From assembly GCA_002344055.1 (NCBI GenBank), contig DDTH01000011.1, positions 61,036-125,035 of the forward strand: a stretch of 64,000 nucleotides of DNA. The letters are read 5' to 3'. Below the pieces are notes generated by a model, which had not been told where the DNA came from, made no database searches, and saw only the letters and a program-made list of their open reading frames with translations. Position 1 is the stretch's first letter. Every line of letters starts with the position of its first letter. Below, piece by piece: positions 1-9,060 of the stretch. The position numbers and the translations under genes are program-made. The stretch comes from Sphingomonadales bacterium UBA2369 (GTDB lineage Bacteria > Pseudomonadota > Alphaproteobacteria > Sphingomonadales > Sphingomonadaceae).

Positions 1-452
1 GTGTAGCCATACAGGCTCAGCGACGCGAAGGCCGCCGCGGTCGCGAAGAAGGTCATCGCGATCGAACCGCCGGTGTAGATCAGGAAGATGGTCGACATCG
101 ACAGGCCCATGACCACCGCGAACGCCCAGTAGAGCGCCTGCATCGCGCCGGTCGACAGCCGGTTGATACCGAAGCTCAGCACCAGGATGAACGCCAGCGG
201 CGAGAGCATGATCACCCATTTCATGATGCCCGGGCCGAACATGATCTGCTGTGCCATGCCGCTCTGCGCGAACAGCAAGGCGACAATGCCGGTGAGCAGC
301 ACGCCGGAGGTCATGTAATTGTAGACGGACAGCATATGCTTGCGCAGGCCCGCGTCGAAGCCGGCTGCGTCGCGGCCGGCAACGTCGCGGCCGGCGACGT
401 CCGGATACAGACGCTGCGGCTGGTCGTAACGAGTGTCGTACCGATCAGACAT
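1..452 (-). CDS. Bax inhibitor-1/YccA family membrane protein, C-terminus cut by window edge
   Basis: The 150 visible residues begin MSDRYDTRYDQPQ, followed by a hydrophilic N-terminus with a small tandem repeat (AGRDVAGRDAAG) and then at least four hydrophobic segments, the layout of the Bax inhibitor-1 (UPF0005) family of 6-7 TM inner-membrane proteins. The segment VYNYMTSGVLLTGIVAL matches the first helix of that family. The ATG at 452 has a GGAGAT ribosome site about 8 bases upstream. The remaining helices lie outside the window. The molecular role in bacteria is not well established, although a cation leak or stress role has been proposed for relatives. Confidence 0.85.
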   Translation of the reverse strand, partial: MSDRYDTRYDQPQRLYPDVAGRDVAGRDAAGFDAGLRKHMLSVYNYMTSGVLLTGIVALLFAQSGMAQQIMFGPGIMKWVIMLSPLAFILVLSFGINRLSTGAMQALYWAFAVVMGLSMSTIFLIYTGGSIAMTFFATAAAFASLSLYGY

Positions 453-622
453 CTTCTCAAATCTCCTTTGGGCGGCCAGATGCCGTCCAGCCGCCAATAT
501 CGTTGAGACTCGGCTCAACTTCAAGCAAAACCGGGTCCTTCCCCTACGGCAGCGGAGCATCACGCACGCTGTTAACCGTCTAACCACGTGATCCGCTGGC
601 GATTCCGCCCTAGAGCAGCAGG

Positions 623-1156
623 ATGTACCGGCTGTTCGTGGCGGTCCGCCCGCCTCCCGAAATTCGCGATTTCCTTGCCGGTCTGATGGGCGGCATTTCC
701 GGCGCGCGCTGGCAGGATGATGGCCAGCTCCACCTCACCTTGCGCTTCATCGGGGAAGTCGATCGCCACACGGCCGGCGACATTCACGCCGCTTTGGGGA
801 GCATTCACCACCCGCGGTTCGAACTGGCCGTCAACGGACTCGGCATGTTCGACAAGAAGAATGTCGTGCACACAATCTGGGCAGGCGTCGCGCCGCAGCA
901 GCCGATAACCGCACTGCATAAGAAGGTTGATCAAGCGATGGCCCGCGTCGGCATCCCTCCGGACGAACGTGCTTTCCACCCGCATGTGACGCTGGCGCGG
1001 CTGAACCGCAGCGCGGGTCCGGTGACCGACTTCCTGTCCCGTTCAGCAGGCGTAACCAGCCAGCCATTCCGGGTCGATCGGTTCGCCCTGTTCGAAAGCA
1101 GCCTCACGCCGGACGGCGCGGTCTACACCGAAGTCGAAACCTATCCGCTCGCCTGA
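623..1156 (+). CDS. thpR: RNA 2',3'-cyclic phosphodiesterase (2H family)
   Basis: A 177-residue protein beginning MYRLFVAVRPP, typical of LigT/ThpR. The two HxTx motifs that define the 2H phosphoesterase fold are present: HLTL at residues 37-40 and HVTL at 121-124. The family opens 2',3'-cyclic phosphates on RNA ends in the cytoplasm. It is a single plus-strand gene whose 3' end overlaps the convergent SdpI-like gene by 16 bases. The length is normal for the family. Confidence 0.93.
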   Translation: MYRLFVAVRPPPEIRDFLAGLMGGISGARWQDDGQLHLTLRFIGEVDRHTAGDIHAALGSIHHPRFELAVNGLGMFDKKNVVHTIWAGVAPQQPITALHKKVDQAMARVGIPPDERAFHPHVTLARLNRSAGPVTDFLSRSAGVTSQPFRVDRFALFESSLTPDGAVYTEVETYPLA

Positions 1157-1818
1157 TCCCGCTGCGCGCTCTCGCGGCGCCAGGCGATGAAGGAATAGAG
1201 GACCGGCACCACGGCGGAGATCAGCACCACCGCCAGCGTCACGCCCGCCAGCATGCCCGGCGTCAGCGGCAGCAAGGCCGCGACCACCAGCGCCAGCCCG
1301 CCCAGCACCATCAGCTTGCCGCACAGCCGGTGGGTCTTGATCCACACCTCCTCGCTCGCCAGCGTCCAGGGTGTGCGCACGCCGATGAAATACATGCTGC
1401 GCGACTTGCCGAGCTGGTTGCCGATCAGGACCAGCATCACCCCGATCGCCCCGGCCATGAGCGGCGGCACTGGAATGCCCCAGCCGAAGCCGGCGGACAG
1501 CACCGCCAGTTCGATCGCCGCCGCGACCACCAGCACTGCGACCCAGCTCCACAGATACAGGCCCTGGCTGCGCGCCAGCCCTTCCCTGCGCGGCTCGATC
1601 GACGACAGGAAATAGAAGAGCAGGGACAGTGCCGCGACGAGCAAAGGCGGCATCATCAGCGCGACCCACTTGCCCGCAAAGCCGTCCGCCTCGCCGCTCA
1701 GCCCCCAATGGATCGGCAATTGCATATCGGCGGGAAGCATCGCCCCCGCGATCACGCTCGCTGTCAGCAGGGTCAGGGTCGCCAGCAAGGCCGCATAGCC
1801 AATCGTCCGCTTCGTCAT
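1141..1818 (-). CDS. SdpI family membrane protein (DUF1648 plus SdpI domain)
   Basis: A 225-residue membrane protein with about six hydrophobic segments. The N-terminal part carries the DUF1648-type motif (LPIHWGLSGEADGFAGKW, residues 34-51). The C-terminal part carries the SdpI signature GNQLGKSRSMYFIGVRTPWTL followed by W.KTHR. In Bacillus SdpI is the immunity protein against the SdpC toxin and also signals to SdpR. In other bacteria the substrate is unknown. It starts 4 bases inside the end of the ArsR-type gene upstream (ATGA), so the two are translationally coupled, reproducing the sdpRI pair. Confidence 0.9.
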   Translation of the reverse strand: MTKRTIGYAALLATLTLLTASVIAGAMLPADMQLPIHWGLSGEADGFAGKWVALMMPPLLVAALSLLFYFLSSIEPRREGLARSQGLYLWSWVAVLVVAAAIELAVLSAGFGWGIPVPPLMAGAIGVMLVLIGNQLGKSRSMYFIGVRTPWTLASEEVWIKTHRLCGKLMVLGGLALVVAALLPLTPGMLAGVTLAVVLISAVVPVLYSFIAWRRESAQRDQASG

Positions 1819-2099
1819 GCCCTCTCTCCCTTCCCCTCTTTCTGCGTGCCGAAATTGCCCATGAAGCCCATCAGCACTTCTTCCAGCACGCTCATGTTGA
1901 TCGAATAAGTGATCGTCGTTCCCTTCTGGTCCGCCTGGATCAGCCCCGCTTCCTTCAGCTTGGCGAAGTGACCGGACATGGTCGGCTTCGACACATCGAA
2001 GGCGTCGGCCAGCTCACCGGCCGTCTTGGATCCGCCTTTCAGCATCTCCAGGATCTGGCGCCGCGTCGGATGCGCCAGCGCCTCGAACACCTTGTTCAT
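1815..2099 (-). CDS. ArsR-family winged-helix repressor, SdpR type
   Basis: A 94-residue winged-helix protein: FEALAHPTRRQILEMLKGG at the N-terminus, the recognition helix region DVSKPTMSGHFAKLKEAGLI at about residues 38-57, and the wing DQKGTTITYSIN. No metal-binding cysteines are visible, as expected for the SdpR autorepressor clade. It overlaps the hydrolase gene upstream (4 bases, ATGA) and the SdpI-like gene downstream (4 bases), forming a tight three-gene operon. A perfect 20-bp palindrome at the operon start is the likely autorepression site. Confidence 0.92.
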   Translation of the reverse strand: MNKVFEALAHPTRRQILEMLKGGSKTAGELADAFDVSKPTMSGHFAKLKEAGLIQADQKGTTITYSINMSVLEEVLMGFMGNFGTQKEGKGERA

Positions 2100-3037
2100 C
2101 GCCGCACGAACCCCGCAATCGCGTCCGCGACGCCATCCGCGAGCGGCAGATCGGGGTTAGTATATGTCGCCATGTTCGCCGCCCGGTCGTCGCTGGCGAC
2201 GTGTTTCAGCACATGATTGACATCGGGCAGGATGACGAGCCGCGCGCCTGCATTGGCGGCGGCGAGCGCCCGCGCATCGACTTCGCTGACCTGAATGTCG
2301 CGCGCGCCGTGCACGATCAGTATCGGCCGCTCATAACCGCGCAGCAACGCCGCCGGATCATAGGAGAGCAGATCCATCAGGTAAGGCTGCACCTGCGGCG
2401 CGAACAGCGGATGAAGGGCCGGATGCAGGGTCGCGACATCGACCGGCTGTCGGGCCTCGATCCTGTCGAGCGCGGCCATCGCCTGGTCCAGCAGCGGCGC
2501 ATTGGCCGGATTGGCGCGCAATTGCTCGCGGATCACGGTGCCGAGCGGCCGCCCCCCGCCCGCGACGAGGATCAGCCCACACACGCCTGCATCCTCGCGC
2601 GCGGCGGACGCCACCAATGCGCCCTCGCTATGCCCGAGCAGCCAGACGCATTGCGCGCCCGTCCGCGCGCGCAAGGTCGAGACCCACGAGCGCATATCCG
2701 CCGCATAGCCGGCGATCGTCGCCTCGTTCGCAGCACCCGCCGCAGCGCTCCCGAACGTCCCACGCTTGTCGACCCTGACTGTGGCCACGCCCTGCGCCGC
2801 CAGCGCCTCCGCGAGCAACCGGTAGCTTCCCGACGGCGCCATGGGGTTGTTGCCGTCACGGTCGGTCGGTCCGGAACCGGGAATGATCACGACCAGGGGC
2901 GCATTCGGGCTCGCCGGGGTCAGCATCGTGCCGCGCAGCGGACCACTGGGTCCCGGCGCTTCGACCTCGACGGATGTGGCTGCGGCCGGATTTGCGGCAC
3001 CCAGCGCCAGCGCGGCGGTCCATGCGAAAATGCTCAT
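2096..3037 (-). CDS. Secreted alpha/beta hydrolase
   Basis: A 313-residue protein with a signal peptide (about the first 20 residues, ending AAAT). An oxyanion region VVIIPGSGPTDRDGN is followed by the nucleophile elbow GHSEG, an acid in VHGARDIQVS and the catalytic His in DVNHVLKH. This is the layout of periplasmic S9/BAAT-like hydrolases. It is the first gene of the hydrolase-sdpR-sdpI operon. The ATG at 3037 follows an AAAGGGGAA ribosome site and lies 13 bases below a 20-bp palindrome. The substrate cannot be told from the sequence. Confidence 0.88.
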   Translation of the reverse strand: MSIFAWTAALALGAANPAAATSVEVEAPGPSGPLRGTMLTPASPNAPLVVIIPGSGPTDRDGNNPMAPSGSYRLLAEALAAQGVATVRVDKRGTFGSAAAGAANEATIAGYAADMRSWVSTLRARTGAQCVWLLGHSEGALVASAAREDAGVCGLILVAGGGRPLGTVIREQLRANPANAPLLDQAMAALDRIEARQPVDVATLHPALHPLFAPQVQPYLMDLLSYDPAALLRGYERPILIVHGARDIQVSEVDARALAAANAGARLVILPDVNHVLKHVASDDRAANMATYTNPDLPLADGVADAIAGFVRR

Positions 3038-3050
3038 CTCATTCCCCTTT

Positions 3051-3070
3051 CGTTATTTAGCTAAATAACG
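3051..3070. promoter_or_regulatory. Perfect 20-bp palindrome, candidate SdpR operator
   Basis: CGTTATTTAG followed directly by its reverse complement CTAAATAACG. It sits in the 49-base gap between the kinase gene and the hydrolase-sdpR-sdpI operon, 13 bases upstream of the hydrolase start. It is strikingly AT-rich for this genome. ArsR-type repressors bind such symmetric sites at their own promoters. The absence of a loop and of a U-tract argues against a terminator. Confidence 0.65.
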
Positions 3071-3086
3071 AAACAAAGGAACGGCG

Positions 3087-3923
3087 TCAAGCCCCGGCTT
3101 GCGCGAGGAGACGTTCGACGAGCGGCGCATAGCTCGCGCCGAAGAGCCGCAAATGCACCAATGCCGGGAACAATTGATAGACGCAGCGCCGCTCCCGCCA
3201 GCCCGATTCGGGCGGCCCATAGGCTTCCCAAAAGGCATCGTCCGGCGCGCCGAACAGACACAGCATGGCCAGGTCCACCTCGGCGTCGCCACGGTAGCAG
3301 GCCGGGTCGATCAACGCCGCCATCGCGCCATCCCGGACCAGGATGTTGCCGGTCCACAAATCGCCGTGCAGCAGCGCCGCCGCCGGCGCCGGGGGCAGAA
3401 GCCCGCTTAGCCGCCCCGCCAGCCGTTCCACCCGCTCCCGCCACGGCAGGTCCAGCGTGGCGGCCGCCGCGACCAGCCTCTGCTCCGCCCAGAATCCAGG
3501 CCAGTCCCGCCGCTGCCGGTTGTCGAGCCGCACCGACCCGAACGCATAGTCGCTCGGCCAGCCATAATGGTCGCCAACGCGGCTGTGCATCGCCCGCACC
3601 TGGCGGCCGATGTCCGACCATGCCCGCGGCGTGAAGGCCTCGTCATGCGCGACATGGGAAATCAGCAGGATTTCGCCGAACTCGCCCTCGACCGACGGCA
3701 CCGGCACGCCCGCCTCGGCCAAAGTGCGCAGCATCAGCGCCTCGGCAGCGACATTGCCCCCGCTCTTGGCGACCACGGGCGGCAGACCCGGACGCGACAC
3801 CAGCAGCACTTCGGAAAGATCCCCGCCCGCCAGCCGCTCGATTCCTTCCGGCGCGGCGCCGGTCAGCATCGCGACGCGCTCGCGCAAAATGCTCACCGCC
3901 GCTGCGGGAGTCGCCGCAGCCAT
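3087..3923 (-). CDS. Fructosamine kinase family protein (APH-like fold)
   Basis: A 278-residue soluble protein with kinase-like motifs: catalytic loop LLHGDLWTGNIL at about residue 190, Mg-binding LIDPACYRGDAEVDLAM, and an N-terminal lysine region PPVVAKSGG. These match the fructosamine/ketosamine-3-kinase family, which phosphorylates sugar-amine adducts and so reverses protein glycation. The start overlaps the end of the upstream hydrolase by 31 bases, consistent with one operon running from the phosphatase gene. Confidence 0.9.
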   Translation of the reverse strand: MAAATPAAAVSILRERVAMLTGAAPEGIERLAGGDLSEVLLVSRPGLPPVVAKSGGNVAAEALMLRTLAEAGVPVPSVEGEFGEILLISHVAHDEAFTPRAWSDIGRQVRAMHSRVGDHYGWPSDYAFGSVRLDNRQRRDWPGFWAEQRLVAAAATLDLPWRERVERLAGRLSGLLPPAPAAALLHGDLWTGNILVRDGAMAALIDPACYRGDAEVDLAMLCLFGAPDDAFWEAYGPPESGWRERRCVYQLFPALVHLRLFGASYAPLVERLLAQAGA

Positions 3924-4798
3924 TGCCGCATCGCCGCGAAGACTTCCGGGCGATGATCGACCCCGGCGGCGTCGGTCATGAAATGGTCGTAGCCCTCATA
4001 TTCGCGGTAAGTGAAATTGGCCGCGCGCGCCTGCGTCATAAGATCGCGTGTCGCGCGCGCCGTTGCCACAGGTGCGGATTCGTCGCGGCTGCCATGGACG
4101 AGCAGGATCGGGGCGCGGGTCCGCAGCAGGCTCCGCGCAGGCACCTGATCGATCGCGTCGGCCCACCAGGCATGGCTTGCCCCGCCCCAGCGCCGCTCCG
4201 GATCAGGATTGCGCCGCGCCTCGGCGAACACGCGATCCGCCTCGGCCTGGGCGAATGCGGGGATTGCGCTCCGGACCAGAGCGCCGACCGACACGCCGAC
4301 GCCCGAGGAATAGACGATCACCGCGCGCGTTTCCGGGACCAAGGGTGCCGCCATCGCCGCGACCGCACCACCCTCCGACCCGCCGAACAACACGATGTCG
4401 CCGTTCCACCAACCCTGCCTGCGCAAGGCACCGACCACAGCTACGGCATCGAGCACGCGCCGGCTGAGCGTATTGCCCCGCCAGAAATCCGGCGTGCATC
4501 CGTCCACCAGTGCCGCGGCGTCCGCTGCGCCGGCAGACCCGTATTTCTCGATCGTCACGATCACTCGGCCCGGAGCGAGCATCCGTCCATAACCAAGCAC
4601 GCGCGTATCGCGCTCCACCGGTTCGCAGCCCGACCCCTGGAACAGCAGCAACACGCCCCGCCGCTGACGGCCGGGTGGTCGATCGACATGATAGGTAAGC
4701 TGGCTCCCGTCAGGCCGCTCGATCCGCTGCGTCCGGCTGTCGCCACCACCGGCCTGCATCAGCGCGGCGGCAGCGAGCAGGAACGCGGGCAGGCTCAT
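3893..4798 (-). CDS. Secreted alpha/beta hydrolase (prolyl oligopeptidase-like)
   Basis: A 301-residue protein with a short signal peptide (MSLPAFLLAAAALMQAGGG). Nucleophile elbow FGGSEGG, acid in VHGSRDESAPV, and catalytic His in YEGYDHFM. It resembles dienelactone hydrolase or acyl-peptidase-like enzymes and has no close similarity to the hydrolase at 2096-3037 beyond the fold. It starts by an ATGA overlap with the protein-tyrosine phosphatase gene, so both are co-transcribed. The substrate is unknown. Confidence 0.85.
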   Translation of the reverse strand: MSLPAFLLAAAALMQAGGGDSRTQRIERPDGSQLTYHVDRPPGRQRRGVLLLFQGSGCEPVERDTRVLGYGRMLAPGRVIVTIEKYGSAGAADAAALVDGCTPDFWRGNTLSRRVLDAVAVVGALRRQGWWNGDIVLFGGSEGGAVAAMAAPLVPETRAVIVYSSGVGVSVGALVRSAIPAFAQAEADRVFAEARRNPDPERRWGGASHAWWADAIDQVPARSLLRTRAPILLVHGSRDESAPVATARATRDLMTQARAANFTYREYEGYDHFMTDAAGVDHRPEVFAAMRQWLRRLPQRR

Positions 4799-5268
4799 TC
4801 ACGAGCCTCCGCCGCAAGCTTCCTTGCAAGCCAACTCGCGCCGGCGGTCACGTCGGCCCAGGTCACATCGAAGCCGCTTTCCTCGCCATAATAAGGATCG
4901 GCGACCGCTTCCCCCTCGCGGCCCGGCACGTGATCGAGCAGCAGCGACAATTTCGCGCGGCTCCCAACAGGCCGCAACGCCTCCAGGTCCGAAAGATTCT
5001 TGGCATCGAGCGCGACGATATGATCGAAACGCGCGAAGTCCTCCGCCGTCACCAGCCGGGCGCGATAGCCGGAAATGTCGATATCGTTGCGCGCCGCCAC
5101 TGCCACCGCGCGCGGATCGGGCGGATAGCCGAGGTGCCAGTCGCCCGTCCCGGCACTGTCCACGTCCACGTCGAGTCCGGCGCGTTCCGCCTCCGCCCGC
5201 AGCGCCGCCTCCGCCAGCGGCGACCGGCAGATATTGCCGAGGCAGACGAACAGCAGCGATCGGCTCAA
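4795..5268 (-). CDS. Low-molecular-weight protein-tyrosine phosphatase
   Basis: The P-loop CLGNICRS (CX5RS) lies near the N-terminus and the general-acid motif DPYYG near the C-terminus, as in LMW-PTPs that dephosphorylate tyrosine kinases or arginine residues. A TTG start at 5268 is chosen because it gives the family-typical N-terminus (SRSLLFVCLGNICRS) and has AGGAG 10 bases upstream. An ATG at 5313 would add 15 unlike residues and crowd the promoter of the divergent MFS gene. It is the first gene of a run continuing through the hydrolase and kinase. Confidence 0.9.
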   Translation of the reverse strand: MSRSLLFVCLGNICRSPLAEAALRAEAERAGLDVDVDSAGTGDWHLGYPPDPRAVAVAARNDIDISGYRARLVTAEDFARFDHIVALDAKNLSDLEALRPVGSRAKLSLLLDHVPGREGEAVADPYYGEESGFDVTWADVTAGASWLARKLAAEARE

Positions 5269-5341
5269 GGCGCGGAAACTCCTATGCGGCTCCGCCCAAG
5301 CCTGTAAGAACAAGCGGACGGCTTGAAAAGCGAGGGGCGGC

Positions 5342-6937
5342 GTGAAGCAACGACTCTACCGATATTACGTGCTCGGCCTCCTGATGCTGATGTACGCGTT
5401 CAACTTCCTCGATCGCCAGGTCATCACCATCCTCGCGCCGTCGCTGAAGGCCGATTTGGGGCTCAGCGACGCCCAGCTGGGTCTGCTGTTCGGCACCGCC
5501 TTCGCACTCTTCTATGCCCTGTTCGGCATCCCGCTCGCCAAGCTGGCGGACGGCTGGCACCGGGTGAAGACCATCTCGCTCGGCCTCAGCTTCTGGTCGG
5601 CGATGACCGCCGTCAGCGGCTTCGCCAGCAATTTCGCGCAATTGGGCGCGGCCCGCGTCGGCGTCGGCATCGGCGAAGCCAGCGCCTCGCCGGCCGCTTA
5701 TTCGCTGCTGCAGGATTATTTCCCGCGCCAGCACCGCGCCACTGCTTTGTCTTTTTACTCCGCCGGCATCTATCTGGGCGTGGGCGCCTCCCTGATCTTC
5801 GGCGGTGCCGTGATCGCCTATTGGGACGCCAATTATACCGAAGCCACCCGGCCCTTCGGCCTTGCGGGCTGGCAGGCGACCTTCCTCGCCTTCGGCATTC
5901 CCGGCCTGATCCTCGCCTTGCTCATGTATTTCACCGTGCGCGAGCCGGTGCGCGGCGCGATCGACGGCATGCCGAGCGCTGGCGAACCCAAGCCGTTCCG
6001 CGCGGTCGGGCGCGAACTGGCCGCAATGTTCCCGCCCTTCTCCATGGTCGGCCTTGCGCGCGAGAAAGCCAGGGCGCCGCTCAACCGGAACATCGTCGCC
6101 TTCCTGCTGATCTCGCTCGCCGCCATCGGTCTGGTGTGGTGGACGGATCAATTGCTCCCGGCCGCGAAGCGCGCGCCGATCGGCGAGATTTTCGGCTTCT
6201 CCATCACGACCAATGTCGTGCAATGGCTGGCCATCGCAATCGGCGCATATTGCAGCTTCAGCTGGCTACAATCGATCCGCCTGCGCGACCGCCCGAGCGC
6301 GGCTCTCGTCGGCAATTCGACCTTCGCCGCCCTGTCGATCGCCGGCGGACTCATGTCCTTCGCCAGCTACGGCATCTCGCCCTTCCTCTATCTCTACGCC
6401 GTGCAGAATTTCGGGGTGGGGCCGGAGGCGGGCTTCGTCCTCGGCTGCGTTCTCGCCATTGCCGGCGGCGTCGGCACCATCTTCGGCGGCGTGCTGGGCG
6501 ATTTCGCGAAGCGCCTGCATCCCGGCGGGAGGCTCTATCTGGTCCTGTTCGCGGCGCTGTCCGGCTCGGCGTGCCTCGTGCTGATGATGACCACATCCAG
6601 CCTGACCATCTATTATACCGCGCTCGGCCTCACGAGCTTCCTCGGCATCATGTGGCTGGGTCCGGTCGCGGCGAGCTGCCAGGATCTCGTCCTGCCCAGG
6701 ATGCGCGGCATGGCGACCGCGGTCTTCTTCCTCGGCACGAACATTATCGGCCTCGGCCTTGGCCCCTATGTCGTCGGCCTGGTCAGCGACGTGACCGGCG
6801 ACATGCGCTTCGCCATGCTGTCGGTGCTGTTCGTACTGCCGGTGACGCTCGGTTTGCTCTTCTACGCGGCGCGGACGCTTCCGGCCCGCGAATCGAGCGC
6901 ACTCGATCGCGCGCGGGAAGCTGGAGAACCGGTCTAG
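5342..6937 (+). CDS. MFS transporter, spinster-type
   Basis: A 531-residue protein with 12 predicted TM helices. The first (YYVLGLLMLMYAFNFLDRQ) and the loop GIPLAKLADGWHRV (MFS motif A-like) are typical of the spinster subgroup, which is abundant in sphingomonads. A longer cytoplasmic loop (about residues 205-255) lies between the two six-helix halves. The start is GTG. The substrate cannot be deduced. The 3' end overlaps the convergent SOD gene by 4 bases. Confidence 0.92.
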   Translation: MKQRLYRYYVLGLLMLMYAFNFLDRQVITILAPSLKADLGLSDAQLGLLFGTAFALFYALFGIPLAKLADGWHRVKTISLGLSFWSAMTAVSGFASNFAQLGAARVGVGIGEASASPAAYSLLQDYFPRQHRATALSFYSAGIYLGVGASLIFGGAVIAYWDANYTEATRPFGLAGWQATFLAFGIPGLILALLMYFTVREPVRGAIDGMPSAGEPKPFRAVGRELAAMFPPFSMVGLAREKARAPLNRNIVAFLLISLAAIGLVWWTDQLLPAAKRAPIGEIFGFSITTNVVQWLAIAIGAYCSFSWLQSIRLRDRPSAALVGNSTFAALSIAGGLMSFASYGISPFLYLYAVQNFGVGPEAGFVLGCVLAIAGGVGTIFGGVLGDFAKRLHPGGRLYLVLFAALSGSACLVLMMTTSSLTIYYTALGLTSFLGIMWLGPVAASCQDLVLPRMRGMATAVFFLGTNIIGLGLGPYVVGLVSDVTGDMRFAMLSVLFVLPVTLGLLFYAARTLPARESSALDRAREAGEPV

Positions 6938-7461
6938 CCCGGACGCGCCAGCTGACCGCAGGCGATCCGCGCGCCGCTATTCCCGCTCGGATCGGTCCGG
7001 TAATCGTCCGGCTGGGCGTGGATGACCACCGCGGCGCCATCCTCGTCGAACAGGCGAGCGGCGCCTTCCGTCGTGCTTGCGCCGGCGATGCGAAAGTTCA
7101 ACGTACCGCGCCCGGACGCGTCGACCGTCAGATTGGGAAGATCGCCATGATGCGGACCGGCGGGATTCTCCGAGCCGTGCGCCCGTTCGGTGGGGTTCCA
7201 GTGCGGGCCTGCGCTATCGAAGCCCGGCGCTTCGCAGTTGCCGATCGCGTGCAGATGCGCGCCATAGGTTCCGGGCGCCAGATCGCGCGCTTCGATCATC
7301 ACCTTGATCGCATCGCCGTCTTGCCCGACCTCCGCATAGGCGGCCTGCCTGCCATCGGCGGTCATCAGCGTGGCGCGCGCTCCGGAATAGCCCGGCGCAC
7401 CCCCGCATGCGGCCGTCAGGGCAGCCATTCCGGCCACCGTCGCGAACGTCTTCTTCATCAA
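6934..7461 (-). CDS. sodC: Cu/Zn superoxide dismutase family lipoprotein
   Basis: A 175-residue protein with a lipoprotein signal (lipobox LTAAC at about residues 15-19). Copper ligands HLH in GAHLHAIGNC, further His ligands in HWNP and GPHHGDLPNL, an Asp in the zinc loop, and the C-terminal signature GNSGARIACG with the catalytic Arg and paired Cys. It dismutates superoxide in the periplasm and is probably anchored to the outer membrane. The start could also be the second Met (7458). Confidence 0.92.
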   Translation of the reverse strand: MMKKTFATVAGMAALTAACGGAPGYSGARATLMTADGRQAAYAEVGQDGDAIKVMIEARDLAPGTYGAHLHAIGNCEAPGFDSAGPHWNPTERAHGSENPAGPHHGDLPNLTVDASGRGTLNFRIAGASTTEGAARLFDEDGAAVVIHAQPDDYRTDPSGNSGARIACGQLARPG

Positions 7462-7517
7462 AGGCTCCCTCTATCTGTCACCAAGCAACGCCATGGTGCC
7501 GATAGAGTTGCCGCGCG

Positions 7518-8855
7518 TCACCCCGCCGAAGGTACTTTCGCTTTCGCCAGGCCCGGCTTGCCGATGCCCTGCCACTCGAAACCGGCGGCGATGACGTCCT
7601 CGGGATTGTAGACATTGCGCAGGTCGATCAGCTGATTGCCCGCCATCTTCGCCTTCAACCGCTTGAGGTCGATCGCGCGCAGATCGTCCCACTCGGTGAC
7701 CAGCACGACGGCGTCGGCGCCCTCGGCCGCGTCGAACGGATTGTCGAAAAAGGCCAGGCCCGGCATCAGCGGCCGCGCCTGTTCCGTGCCTTCGGGATCA
7801 TAGCCGCGCACCTGTACGCCGGCATCCTCCAGCGCCTGGAAGATCGCGATGGACGGCGCGTCGCGCATATCGTCCGTGTTCGGCTTGAAGGTCAGGCCGA
7901 GCAAAGCGACGGTCTTGCCGCGCGGCTCCTCGCCCAGCGCGCGGATCACCTTGCGGCCCATGGCGCGCTTGCGACTGTCATTCACCTTCACCACCGCCTC
8001 GACGATGTGGATCGGCGACTGGTGATCCTCGGCCGTCTTGAGCAGCGCCAGCGTGTCCTTGGGGAAGCAGGAGCCGCCATAGCCCGGCCCGGCATGCAGG
8101 AACTTGCCGCCGATCCGGTTGTCGAGTCCGATCCCGGTCGAGACATCCTGCACATCCGCACCGACGATCTCGCACAAATCCGCGATCTCGTTGATGAAAG
8201 TGATCTTGGTGGCCAGGAAGGCGTTGGCCGCATATTTGATCAGCTCGGCGGTCCGGCGCGAGGTGAACAGCAAAGGCGCCTTGTTCAGCGACAGCGGACG
8301 ATAAATGTCCTTCATCACTTCTTCGGCGCGCTCGTCCTCCACGCCAACGACGATTCGGTCCGGCCGTTTGAAATCCTCGATCGCCGCGCCCTCGCGCAGG
8401 AATTCGGGATTTGAGCAGACCGAGATGTCGAGATCGGCCCGCACTTCGTGCAGGATGCGCTCGACCTCGTCGCCGGTGCCGACCGGCACGGTCGATTTGG
8501 TCACCACCACCGCCGGCCCGGTCAGCGCCTCGCCAATCTCCCGCGCCGCGCCATAAACGTAGCTCAGATCAGCATGGCCGTCGCCGCGCCTCGACGGGGT
8601 GCCGACCGCGATGAACACGGCCTCCGCCCCCTTCACCCCCTCGGCGATGCTGGTGGTGAAGGACAGGCGCCCCTGCCGCACGTTGCGCGCGACCAGCTCG
8701 TCCAGGCCCGGCTCGTAGATCGGCATGACATTGCGCTCGAGCGCGTCGATCTTGCGCTCGTCCTTGTCCACGCAGACCACGTCGTGGCCGAAGTCCGAGA
8801 AACAGGCCCCCGAGACAAGGCCGACATAGCCGGTGCCGATAATCGCAATCCGCAT
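7518..8855 (-). CDS. ugd: UDP-glucose 6-dehydrogenase
   Basis: A 445-residue enzyme with the NAD-binding loop MRIAIIGTGYVGLVSGACF at the N-terminus and the catalytic cysteine in GYGGSCFPKDT. It converts UDP-glucose to UDP-glucuronate for exopolysaccharide and glycosphingolipid synthesis, relevant because sphingomonads replace LPS with glucuronosyl sphingolipids. The ATG at 8855 has GGAG 7 bases upstream. A longer reading frame extends to 8984 but adds residues unlike the family. Confidence 0.96.
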   Translation of the reverse strand: MRIAIIGTGYVGLVSGACFSDFGHDVVCVDKDERKIDALERNVMPIYEPGLDELVARNVRQGRLSFTTSIAEGVKGAEAVFIAVGTPSRRGDGHADLSYVYGAAREIGEALTGPAVVVTKSTVPVGTGDEVERILHEVRADLDISVCSNPEFLREGAAIEDFKRPDRIVVGVEDERAEEVMKDIYRPLSLNKAPLLFTSRRTAELIKYAANAFLATKITFINEIADLCEIVGADVQDVSTGIGLDNRIGGKFLHAGPGYGGSCFPKDTLALLKTAEDHQSPIHIVEAVVKVNDSRKRAMGRKVIRALGEEPRGKTVALLGLTFKPNTDDMRDAPSIAIFQALEDAGVQVRGYDPEGTEQARPLMPGLAFFDNPFDAAEGADAVVLVTEWDDLRAIDLKRLKAKMAGNQLIDLRNVYNPEDVIAAGFEWQGIGKPGLAKAKVPSAG

Positions 8856-9060
8856 GAAATGCTCCGCTGAAGGAAAGCCGCTGCCGAAAGAATGGCGCGG
8901 GTTAGCAAAGGCTAATGCGCAGGAACAGGGCCTGGATGAGGCAGGAAGGTGGCGCCTCGCGCCCGATCCGGCGACAGCCGGCATTCGGGCCAGCCCTCAG
9001 CCGGGGAGGCATTTCGCCCTGCGCCCGCGCAGTCAAACCGACCTTCGCGCACCGCCGTCG

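Noticed and set aside
5323..7611. A 762-codon plus-strand open frame over the MFS gene
   Set aside because: Out of frame with the transporter, which has clear TM helices. The long frame is low-complexity Arg-rich.
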